From positions 3,472,001 through 3,536,000 of the forward strand of contig JADJQZ010000001.1 of assembly GCA_016712465.1 (NCBI GenBank): a DNA stretch of 64,000 bases, given 5' to 3'. Of this stretch, positions 51,219 through 58,336 are shown in pieces; within the stretch, counting starts at the first letter, position 1, and the number at the start of each line of letters is the position of its first letter. This DNA comes from Candidatus Obscuribacter sp. (GTDB taxonomy: Bacteria > Cyanobacteriota > Vampirovibrionia > Obscuribacterales > Obscuribacteraceae). A program made the translations under genes and the position numbers. The notes below the pieces were generated by a model that was not told the DNA's origin, did not search any database, and saw only the letters and a program-made list of their open reading frames with translations.

Positions 51219-52394
51219 ATGAGTCGAAGCAAGGTAGAGGGCACCAAAATAGCCCAGGCCGCCAAGGACCTCAATGTCACAAGCGTTACTATCAGACGCT
51301 ATATCCAAGAATTCAACATAGAAACAGCAACCGATGAAAACGGCATCAAGGTGCTTCCCAAAAGAGCTCTCGATGAACTGCAAGAAATCCGCAAACTGAA
51401 AGAAGATGGATTGACTAATCCTAAAGTCATGGAACATCTCGAAGAAATGCGAGAGAAAGGCAGTGACGAGCCGGAAGAAAGCGGCAAAGCAGAAAAATCA
51501 GAGAAGAAGGGAAGAGCTCTCAAAGCTGTGAAGCCCGCAGCCAAATCCAAAGCTAAACACGTCGAAGAAGCAGACGAAGAAGAAGCCGAGGAAGAAGAAG
51601 AGAAGGCCCCTAAAACCAAAAGTAAAGCCAGAGCCACTCGCATTACTGCCAAAGCGGCAAAGGAAGTGGAAGAACCGGAAGAAGAAGAGACTGAAAGCAG
51701 CGTAGAAGTTGCTTCTGTTTCCAAAACCGATTCAGGCGAAGAAGCAGAGACTCAAGAAGGCGAAGCTGGTGAAGCCGGTGAAGGACAGGGCAAGTCCCAG
51801 GTCATGCACACCCTCACATGCCAGACCTGCTCCAAAACTTTCGAACATGGCAACCCTCGTCTGAGAGACTGCCTGGAGTGCTATCGCACCAAACGCAAGG
51901 AAAGAAGACGTGGCGGCGGTGGTGACAAACACAAAAATGTCATTCAGAATCCGATCGCTCAACAAGTCTTGAGCAAACAGCCGGCCAAGGATCGCGACAA
52001 CGGTAACGGCGGTAGCGTAGTTAACGAAAGAGAACGATCAAGTGATCGCGACCGGGACCGAGATAGAGATCGGGACAGGGATAGAAGCGGTGATCGTGAT
52101 CGCCACTTTGAGAGAAGCGAACGGACGGCAGCGGCTACCGCCCCGAGGGTCGAACAACCCTCGGCATGGGCTCAGTTGCAAAAGCCGGTGCGTTCGTATC
52201 GCAAAGCCATAGAAGAAACCAGACTGATTACCGGCTCGCTCAAGCGCCGCCTGGAAAGACCGGATCTGCCGGAAGGCGAGCGTCGCTGGCTCGAGCAGAT
52301 CTATGCCTACCAGTTGATCTTGCACCAGGGTTGGAGACACCTGGCAGAGTACAGATCGGGTTCGACCGGACAAGGTAAGCCCCAGGAAGACTAG
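51219..52394 (+). CDS. HTH/zinc-ribbon protein with acidic linker and Arg-Asp repeats
   Basis: 391 residues in a mosaic I do not recognise as a family. Residues 8-55 look like a MerR/HTH_17-type helix-turn-helix (IAQAAKDLNVTSVTIRRYI). About 80-190 is a Glu/Lys/Ala-rich acidic linker. About 200-230 is a zinc-ribbon-like knuckle (LTCQTCSKTFEHGN, CLECYRTKRKERRR). About 262-300 is an Arg-Asp dipeptide repeat (SSDRDRDRDRDRDRDRSGDR). The last 75 residues are helical (RSYRKAIEETRLITGSLKRR, RRWLEQIYAYQLILHQGWRH). DNA binding by the HTH is likely; RNA binding by the RD tract is a guess. It ends convergently with the DUF6088-like gene; both stops share CTAG. Confidence 0.78.
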   Translation: MSRSKVEGTKIAQAAKDLNVTSVTIRRYIQEFNIETATDENGIKVLPKRALDELQEIRKLKEDGLTNPKVMEHLEEMREKGSDEPEESGKAEKSEKKGRALKAVKPAAKSKAKHVEEADEEEAEEEEEKAPKTKSKARATRITAKAAKEVEEPEEEETESSVEVASVSKTDSGEEAETQEGEAGEAGEGQGKSQVMHTLTCQTCSKTFEHGNPRLRDCLECYRTKRKERRRGGGGDKHKNVIQNPIAQQVLSKQPAKDRDNGNGGSVVNERERSSDRDRDRDRDRDRDRSGDRDRHFERSERTAAATAPRVEQPSAWAQLQKPVRSYRKAIEETRLITGSLKRRLERPDLPEGERRWLEQIYAYQLILHQGWRHLAEYRSGSTGQGKPQED

Positions 52395-53134
52395 TGCCGG
52401 AGCTGTTCAAGCTGCCAGAGCCTGAACAAACTATTCTGCATGTAAGAAATGAGGCCGGTTTCGGATGCCTCAATGTGCGATGGAAGCATTTCCGTAAGCC
52501 ATTGAGGCATTACCTTTTTCAAGGCTATGACCTGAGTTAGCTCTTTTTCGCTCAAACTGGCAAGGGAAGTCTCGACTTCCTCTCGTTTGCATTTGCGAGC
52601 ACCCTGCAACCAGAAATTCCGCAGAGCCCGACCAGCTTCACTTTCACCCAGGGCCATCAGCCTCCTTCCGGCTCGCTTGTGCTCTATTGTCACTTTGTCC
52701 GGCCAGAGTTTGAAAGAGCTGGATGAGCCATCAGAAAGAAACCGGGGAGTATTACCGGCTGTCGATGCCGAGTTAAGGGAGCGCTCAGCAAGAACTCCTG
52801 CATCAGCACGAGCCATACGTCCGGAAAAAGCCCTTCGCTTAATTGCCAGAACCTGCTCTTTCGCCAGTTTCATGCCATCTTCTGTGGACGGCTTCTCTCT
52901 GAATACACCACAGGCAAGTCTCTCAATCTGCTGGGCTTTTACCATTCGCCAGAGAAAAGTATCAACGTTGGCACGAGAGGCGAAGGGCAACAGTTCCCTT
53001 GTAGTGAATACATAATTCTTCGGCATGATAGCTATCAACCGGCGAAGAATCTGAGAGGGGGAGAGACTCTTTTCTGATATAGCTTGGAGGAGTTTGTCAG
53101 CGGCAAGACACCTGTATGAATGAGAATTGGACAT
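52391..53134 (-). CDS. DUF6088/AbiEi-antitoxin-like protein
   Basis: 247 residues. The N-terminal part resembles the winged-helix segment of AbiEi-type antitoxins and DUF6088: LIAIMPKNYVFTTRELLPFA, followed by DTFLWRMVKAQQIERLACGV and FREKP. The C-terminal part has the DUF6088-like RFLSDGSSSSFKLWPDKVTI, HKRAGRR and ALRNFWLQGARK. The usual partner (AbiEii nucleotidyltransferase toxin) is not adjacent. ATG 53134 is preceded by GGGAGG. The whole of its upstream region is the palindromic repeat array at 53273-54130. AbiEi proteins are known to bind inverted repeats upstream of their own genes, so the array may be its operator set (inference). Confidence 0.6.
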   Translation of the reverse strand: MSNSHSYRCLAADKLLQAISEKSLSPSQILRRLIAIMPKNYVFTTRELLPFASRANVDTFLWRMVKAQQIERLACGVFREKPSTEDGMKLAKEQVLAIKRRAFSGRMARADAGVLAERSLNSASTAGNTPRFLSDGSSSSFKLWPDKVTIEHKRAGRRLMALGESEAGRALRNFWLQGARKCKREEVETSLASLSEKELTQVIALKKVMPQWLTEMLPSHIEASETGLISYMQNSLFRLWQLEQLRH

Positions 53135-53272
53135 GGCAACCTCCCGAAAAATGGCGGATTAGAACGCTGGACAGAATCCATAACTTAAAGAACGCTCTGA
53201 CTGGAGCGAAAGTTCAATGCACGAGGAAGAATTTATTGTTCTTCGCCTGGAGCACTCCGAAACTGTGGAGGT

Positions 53273-54130
53273 GGTAAGAAAATATACTGGGATTTCTTAC
53301 ACACAGTCTTCAGGAAACAGCGAAAGAATGCTACGACTTGGCTGGCACTAAGATTGTCCAGAGAAAGATGGACAGCCAGCCTCAAGTTAGAAGCCTGAGT
53401 TTGGAGGTGGTCAGAAATACCAAGAGATTTTCTGACTGATGCTAAAAACCACCCAGCAACTGTACCTCAAGCTTCATTCGGGGAACCTGGACCTGTAAGA
53501 AATTCCAACAGATTTTCTTACAACCACGGCTCCTGCGCTAAGCCAGGAAACGCACCTCAAGCTCTTATCGGAGCTTCCGGCGCTGTCAGAAATTCCAACA
53601 GTTTTTCTTACAACTACATCACCTGAGATAGCTCGACAAACGCTCGGCAATCTTTAATCAGGGATTCCAGACCTGTAAGAAATTCCGACAGTTTTCCTTA
53701 CATCTAAACCAGAGATAACTCGGGAAACGCTCCGCAAGCTTTAATCCGGGCTTACGGTTTTGTCAGAAATCCCGACAGTTTTTCTTACAACCACCTCTCC
53801 CCAAATGAACCTGGGACGGCTCCTCAAGCTTTTATCCGGGCTTGTGGTTTTGTCAGAAATCCCGACAGTTTTTCTTACAACCACCTCTCCCCAAATGAAC
53901 CTGGGACGGCTCCTCAAGCTTTTATCCGGGCTTGTGGTTTTGTCAGAAATACCGACAGTTTTTCTTACAACCACTTCTCCGCAAATGAACCTGGGAGGGC
54001 TCCTCAAGCTTCGAACCGGACTTTGTATTTCGTCAGAAGAAGCTGCAGATTTTCTTGCCAAGCACTACCCTGCAACCAGAGCACCAGCAGATTCTTGAGG
54101 CTGTAAGGAATTTTTGCCTATTTTCTTACA
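53273..54130. repeat. Array of ten palindromic repeats, mostly 90-bp period
   Basis: A core hairpin GTMAGAAA-N(~10)-TTTCTKAC recurs with starts at 53273, 53409, 53494, 53584, 53674, 53761, 53851, 53941, 54031 and 54102. Spacing is 90 bp for most units (87 once, 71, 85 and 136 at the ends). Units 53761-53850 and 53851-53940 are identical over 90 bp. Six of the eight inner units (53494 to 54031) also carry a second inverted repeat around CAAGC...GCTTG near unit position 65-83. Hairpin 1 of unit 2 changes both arms together (GTCAG/CTGAC instead of GTAAG/CTTAC). Hairpin 2 of the unit at 53584 changes AAGC/GCTT to AATC/GATT. Open frames on both strands (30-residue repeats) follow from the 90-bp period. 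It is not CRISPR: units are too long, and the spacers are themselves repeated. Confidence 0.85.
53341..53382. other. Bulged stem-loop between repeat 1 and repeat 2
   Basis: GGCTGGC (53341-53347) pairs with GCCAGCC (53376-53382). Inside it TGTCCA (53356-53361) pairs with TGGACA (53370-53375), leaving an 8-nt bulge on the 5' side and an 8-nt loop, GAGAAAGA. The two stems stack without a gap on the 3' side, which suggests a real RNA structure in the leader of the DUF6088-like gene or in an array transcript. Confidence 0.5.
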
Positions 54131-54140
54131 ACACCAAACT

Positions 54141-55187
54141 CTAAAACGGATCTGGCAAATCAACGGGCAATATGCTGGGTATGGCATCATGTTCGCCATT
54201 GGAACCGGCAGGCCGATTGGCAGCTCCTGCAGCAAAGGGATTTACCAGACCGGAAGACATGACACCGCCATTATTCACACTGCCGGGAGTGGCAGCCGGA
54301 AGATTGCCACCGGCTGCAGCATTAAGCGGAGAGGCAACCGTAGGAGCCGTCATTCGGGATATATCAAGTCCCGCAGACAGCTTAACCGGTACCATGGTGC
54401 CGGCTTTCAAGGAAAAATCCGGACCACGATCTGTAATACGACGCATGGCACCCAGACCGGAAGTAAAGGAGCCAAAGAAAGAGCTGACATCTCGCTTGTA
54501 ATCGGCGAAGTTCATAGAACTGGTCCTTACCGGCGGCGGCTTCAAAAGGTCGTGAGCAGGGTTTCTATCAATGAAACCCGAAAACTTACAAGAGCGCCCA
54601 TCTGGGAAAATCAAAGTGGTCAGACCAACTTGCAAATTTCCGGGAGTACCAACTCCTCTCATGGACTTGGAAGGCGAGACGGACACCACTGTTCCAACAA
54701 TCCTGGCATTAGGAGGGATAACCTCAACGCCATTAGCAAAATAGCCGTCCGGCAAAACGATGGAAAACAGGTCTTGCGGCAAGCTCTTGTTGGAAGAAAG
54801 GTCGTCGGCCAGAATTCCGGTGAGCACTGTGCCGGCAGGTAAGCGCGTCGCAATAATCTGCTGAATAATGTCCGGAGCAGGCATTCTGCTATTGCTCCGT
54901 GCGTTACTACCGTTCTGGGGAGTGGCTAGACCCGGCACAGAAGCATTGGGCGATGCCACCAAGCCAGGCGCGAAGGAAGACGGCGCCGCGTTCTTGGTCG
55001 GGTCGTAAATGGCATTCATCAGGGAACCCGGATCTATCGGACCGGTCGGCGCCGGACCTTGCGGATGCTGCATTTGCCACTGTTCCCTGCCAAAAGCCGG
55101 TACGGCATTGAGAAAAGTCAGCAGTGAAAGCACCAGGAGCCCTGCCGAGTGCTGCCGTTTTGCTTCTGTGCCCGGTTGCTCCACCAT
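54141..55187 (-). CDS. Secreted protein with TrbI/VirB10-like beta domain
   Basis: About 348 residues. A signal peptide (LLVLSLLTFLNAVPAFG) is followed by a Pro/Ser/Asn-rich linker (about 35-110) and a beta-rich domain (about 110-220) with LPAGTVLTGILADDLSS, LPDGYFANGVEVIPPNARIV and LTTLIFPDGRSCKFSGFI. This resembles the outer-membrane barrel domain of TrbI/VirB10, but no conjugation genes are near. The C-terminal 100 residues are low-complexity. The ATG at 55187 places the signal peptide at the N-terminus; the frame opens at 55232. Confidence 0.7.
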   Translation of the reverse strand: MVEQPGTEAKRQHSAGLLVLSLLTFLNAVPAFGREQWQMQHPQGPAPTGPIDPGSLMNAIYDPTKNAAPSSFAPGLVASPNASVPGLATPQNGSNARSNSRMPAPDIIQQIIATRLPAGTVLTGILADDLSSNKSLPQDLFSIVLPDGYFANGVEVIPPNARIVGTVVSVSPSKSMRGVGTPGNLQVGLTTLIFPDGRSCKFSGFIDRNPAHDLLKPPPVRTSSMNFADYKRDVSSFFGSFTSGLGAMRRITDRGPDFSLKAGTMVPVKLSAGLDISRMTAPTVASPLNAAAGGNLPAATPGSVNNGGVMSSGLVNPFAAGAANRPAGSNGEHDAIPSILPVDLPDPF

Positions 55188-55379
55188 GCCAAATGACCTT
55201 TCCTTCTGCCTCAAACCTGCCTGCCTGTACATTATTGTATGAGGATTACAAGAATTTACGCAAACGCCGGAGAATGCGGACGGGGTACCGACCGCGTGCT
55301 AAAATCGTCCGTTCGTATACACATTGATACAAGGCCCTTGCCTGCCAAGCAGGACATTGAGACCGTAGGGGATAGAAAA

Positions 55380-55697
55380 TTGGCTGACAAAAAAGCAAAA
55401 ACATATGAAACTATGTTCATCGTCCGACCCAACCTGGACGAAGAAGCTGTAGACCGCACAGTAGTAACTGTCGAAGAGTTCATCAAAGCTCAAGGCGGAA
55501 CTATTGAGTCCACAGACAAAAAAGGTCGTAAGAGACTTGCCTACGAAGTAGACAAAATGAGAGACGGCTATTACGTGCTCATCGTCTTCAAATGTAAGAC
55601 CGAGGCTATAAGCCCGCTCAAACGAATGATGACCCTCTCCGAGGACATTATTCGTTCGCTCATCGTCGTACAGGAACAACCGGCAGTTCACGCCTAG
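55380..55697 (+). CDS. rpsF: 30S ribosomal protein S6
   Basis: About 106 residues from the TTG at 55380 (AGGGG about 9 nt upstream); the longer frame from 55239 adds non-family residues. Family features are TYETMFIVRPNLDEEAVDRT, GGTIESTDKKGRKRLAYEVD and KMRDGYYVLIVF. It is the first gene of the rpsF-ssb-rpsR operon. Confidence 0.96.
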   Translation: MADKKAKTYETMFIVRPNLDEEAVDRTVVTVEEFIKAQGGTIESTDKKGRKRLAYEVDKMRDGYYVLIVFKCKTEAISPLKRMMTLSEDIIRSLIVVQEQPAVHA

Positions 55698-55738
55698 TTG
55701 TGCTTGTCTACCGTTTCTCTACTTCCAGCAGGTGAGTC

Positions 55739-56194
55739 ATGAGTTTAAGCAAAATCGTATTATCCGGACGTGTGGTGAGAGCCCCTGAAAAGCGGTTCAC
55801 TCCAAACACCAACGTGGCAGTGACCGAATTCACGATTGGTGTTGATTCCACCAATCGTCAGGATCAAAGTGTCGAAACAAACTTCGTGAAAGTAATCACC
55901 TGGCGGGATCTGGCTGAGCGTTGCGCTCAGGAGATCAAGAAGGGTGATGTGGTTTGCGTGGACGGACGCCTCCAGATAAATAACTATGCCACTCAGGAAG
56001 GACAGAAGAAAAGAGATGTGGAGATAGACGCAAGCGCTGTCGAAAACCTCTCTCAAACGGTAGCTCAAGGCGGAAGAGCAAGCGGAGACAAAGAAGAAAA
56101 GAGCCTGGCCAAAGTTTCCACCGGCAGTAAGAAGCCGGCAGAAGCCGAAGACCTGGATGCCATCTTCTCCTCCGAAGACGAAATCCCGTTTTAA
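55739..56194 (+). CDS. ssb: Single-stranded DNA-binding protein
   Basis: 151 residues. An OB-fold N-terminal domain (VVRAPEKRFTPNTNVAVTEF, FVKVITWRDLAERCAQEIKK, GDVVCVDGRLQINNYATQEG) is followed by a flexible linker and the acidic tip SEDEIPF, which binds replication and repair partners. It lies between rpsF and rpsR, the classical operon order. ATG 55739 is preceded by AGGTG. Confidence 0.96.
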   Translation: MSLSKIVLSGRVVRAPEKRFTPNTNVAVTEFTIGVDSTNRQDQSVETNFVKVITWRDLAERCAQEIKKGDVVCVDGRLQINNYATQEGQKKRDVEIDASAVENLSQTVAQGGRASGDKEEKSLAKVSTGSKKPAEAEDLDAIFSSEDEIPF

Positions 56195-56220
56195 GTTTTA
56201 AAGTTAGGAGAGTCATATAA

Positions 56221-56463
56221 ATGGTCAGAATGAATTCAGAATCTTCACCCCCGCGCCGCCGCAAGACCTGCGGTTTCTGCGCCGACAAGGTGGAGTTCAT
56301 CGATTACAAAGATCCCAACAGATTGAAGAAGTTTGTAACCGAAAGAGGCAAAATTCTTCCCCGTCGGATCAGCGGTAACTGCGCTAAACACCAGCGCTCC
56401 CTTACTGTTGCCATTAAAAGAGCACGGGACATTGCCCTCATGCCTTACATGGCCGAAGGTTAA
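56221..56463 (+). CDS. rpsR: 30S ribosomal protein S18
   Basis: 80 residues. It has the N-terminal CXFC-type segment ([20 protein letters not shown]) and the typical C-terminal [25 protein letters not shown] lies upstream of ATG 56221. It is the third gene of the operon. It pairs with S6 in the 30S platform. Confidence 0.97.
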   Translation: MVRMNSESSPPRRRKTCGFCADKVEFIDYKDPNRLKKFVTERGKILPRRISGNCAKHQRSLTVAIKRARDIALMPYMAEG

Positions 56464-56557
56464 AAAACTTCAGTTGAGATATCGCAACTGTTTGGGCAAG
56501 TAATCTAAAATAGCAAGTAATTGTCGCAACCAACGTTGTAGAATTACTTGCTAAGCC

Positions 56558-56640
56558 GCCGAAGTGGTGAAATGGCAGACACGCTACGTTCAGGGCGTAG
56601 TGAGCATTAGCTCATGTGGGTTCAAGTCCCACCTTCGGCA
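56558..56640 (+). tRNA. tRNA-Leu(CAG)
   Basis: 83 nt, class II with a long variable arm. The acceptor GCCGAAG pairs with CTTCGGC and is followed by discriminator A. The anticodon stem CTACG/CGTAG encloses TTCAGGG with anticodon CAG at 56591-56593. The T arm is GTGGG-TTCAAGT-CCCAC. CCA is not encoded. An overlapping frame starting inside it belongs to the infC reading frame but is not its start. Confidence 0.96.
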
Positions 56641-56679
56641 AATTTTTACAACATCCCTTCAATACTTACGAGGTATTGC

Positions 56680-57267
56680 TTGAGCATTAACGATCCCCGC
56701 AGACCGGAACCGAGAAGAGACTTGCCGCCGTTGAATGAGCGAATTCGTGACCGTGAAGTTCGACTCATCGACGAAGAAGGCAACCAATTAGGAATCGTTC
56801 CGACACGGGAAGCTCTTGCCAATGCCAGAGAGAAGGGTCTTGACCTGCTTCTAGTACAGCCGGACGCCAATCCGCCTGTAGCCAAAATTCTCGATTATGG
56901 CCGCCATAAGTTCGAGATGGAGAAGAAAGCAAGAGAAAGTAAGCGCAAACAACACGTGCAAGACGTGAAAGAAATCAAGATGCGCTACAAAATTGAAGAC
57001 CATGATTTCCAGGTGAAGCTCAAGCACGCCCAGAAGTTTCTCAATGACGGCGACAAGATCAAGGTCTTGATTATTCTGCGCGGTAGAGAGATGCAGCACG
57101 CCGACATGGCTATCGACCTGATGAACCGCTTTGCCGGAGATCTGAAAGACCTTGGCATGATGGATAGAGAACCCAAGCTGGAAGGCAAGAGCGTCATCAT
57201 GATTCTCAATCCCCTGCCGCAGCAGCAAAGAGGCGCCGCCGCCGCGCCCAAGCCGTCAGCCACCTAA
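56680..57267 (+). CDS. infC: Translation initiation factor IF-3
   Basis: About 195 residues. The N-domain (LNERIRDREVRLIDEEGNQL, GIVPTREALANAREKGLDLL) and the linker (AKILDYGRHKFEMEKKARES) are intact. The C-domain is also complete (VKEIKMRYKIEDHDFQVKLK, GDKIKVLIILRGREMQHADM). The TTG at 56680 has GAGG 6 nt upstream and is preferred; an ATT six bases downstream is a notable alternative, because infC often starts at ATT. It is followed by a 372-bp leader and then rpmI-rplT. Confidence 0.95.
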   Translation: MSINDPRRPEPRRDLPPLNERIRDREVRLIDEEGNQLGIVPTREALANAREKGLDLLLVQPDANPPVAKILDYGRHKFEMEKKARESKRKQHVQDVKEIKMRYKIEDHDFQVKLKHAQKFLNDGDKIKVLIILRGREMQHADMAIDLMNRFAGDLKDLGMMDREPKLEGKSVIMILNPLPQQQRGAAAAPKPSAT

Positions 57268-57639
57268 GCGAACAGGGTTCGACTGCCGGTAAGGCTGTGC
57301 CGATTTTGATGCATTACCAATCCTATCTAGTCTAGATTGCCCTGGCTTGACACAACCCTTGAGCCAGAGCAAGACCATGCCGGGCCGGTAAGGTTAAGTT
57401 GAATTACACTCGGGGCAGGAGCTTAGTGTCATGTAATCTCCCGCTTACCGCTGCGAACACGGGCACAATTGCCGTACAGTCATCCCGGAAAGTGGCGAAA
57501 TATTGAGCAAACCTTGAGATAGCCCCAAAAGTCCCGGATTGTGGTGCTATTATTGGAACCCTGTGCTCTCTATCTGGAGGGCAGGCTGCGTTTCTTTGGA
57601 AACCGCAGATAGCAACAGTTCGCTTTAGTGGAAAAAATT
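57268..57639 (+). promoter_or_regulatory. Leader region between infC and rpmI
   Basis: 372 bp without a gene. Close to rpmI is a hairpin with CTGCGTTTC / GAAACCGCAG arms (57586-57608). Further up is TGGCT...AGCCA around a TTGACA (57347-57352). Long untranslated leaders controlled by L20 precede rpmI-rplT in several bacteria; that role is inferred here from position only. No other RNA motif was recognised. Confidence 0.45.
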
Positions 57640-57849
57640 ATGCCAAAAATGAAAACCAATAAAGCTGCTGCCCGTCGCTTCAAAATCACCGGCACCGGCA
57701 AGATTTTGCGCAGACAGGCAGGCAAGCGCCACTTGAACGAATGGATGAAAGCCAACAAAAAGCGCTCTTTGAGAGGCTATGCCGCCGTGCATCCCGACGT
57801 TGAGCAACACGTGTTGGAAATGTTCCCTTACCGGAAGTACGTACGCTAA
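57640..57849 (+). CDS. rpmI: 50S ribosomal protein L35
   Basis: 69 residues from ATG 57640: [40 protein letters not shown] and the C-terminal [16 protein letters not shown] at 57628 is in frame, but the family begins with MPKMKT. The weak GGA-rich sequence before it is consistent with regulated translation. Confidence 0.96.
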   Translation: MPKMKTNKAAARRFKITGTGKILRRQAGKRHLNEWMKANKKRSLRGYAAVHPDVEQHVLEMFPYRKYVR

Positions 57850-57977
57850 CCAACCGGTTGGCAGCGTAAATTCATCGACATTTCGTTCAATAGCCAGGCC
57901 TAAGGGAATGACTCCTCTCCGCCGGCCGGCAGTCGAAATACGACAAACAACAAAAAGAGTCCAAGAAGGAGAATAAG

Positions 57978-58334
57978 ATGGCAAGAGTCAAGAGAGGCAA
58001 TGTCCTCCAGAAACGCCACAAGAAAATCCTCAAATACGCCAAGGGTTTTCGTGGTTCCAAATCAAGGCTTTTCATAGCCGCCAATCAGGCCCTCATGCAG
58101 GCCTGGAAAAATGCTTACCGTGACCGGAAGAAGCGCAAGCGTGACTTCCGTAGCCTCTGGATCACCCGTATCAACGCTGCTGCTCGCACCCATGGCTTGA
58201 GCTACAGCCGCATGATTGACGGTCTGTCTAAAGCCAACATCCAGGTCAACCGTAAAATGCTGGCTGACCTCGCTGTTCGCGACAAAGAAGCTTTCGCTAC
58301 CCTGGCCAAAAAGGCCCTCGCAGCGGTCAAGTAA
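57978..58334 (+). CDS. rplT: 50S ribosomal protein L20
   Basis: 118 residues with all family landmarks: [60 protein letters not shown] and the C-terminal [19 protein letters not shown] precedes ATG 57978. L20 is an early 50S assembly protein and often an operon repressor. Its stop overlaps the region from which the SpoU methyltransferase is read. Confidence 0.97.
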   Translation: MARVKRGNVLQKRHKKILKYAKGFRGSKSRLFIAANQALMQAWKNAYRDRKKRKRDFRSLWITRINAAARTHGLSYSRMIDGLSKANIQVNRKMLADLAVRDKEAFATLAKKALAAVK

Positions 58335-58336
58335 TT

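Noticed and set aside
53741..54098. Open frames on both strands with 30-residue repeats (106 and 112 residues)
   Set aside because: They follow automatically from the 90-bp period of the palindromic array, lack ribosome binding sites, and are not continued in the other units of the array.
53273..54130. CRISPR array or integron attC cluster
   Set aside because: The unit is 90 bp with repeated, not unique, spacers; there are no cas genes. The palindromes lack the GTTRRRY/RYYYAAC cores of attC sites and no integron integrase is adjacent.
56614..56679. N-terminal extension of IF-3 starting inside the tRNA
   Set aside because: It overlaps the 3' end of tRNA-Leu and has no ribosome binding site; the TTG at 56680 with GAGG is a better start.
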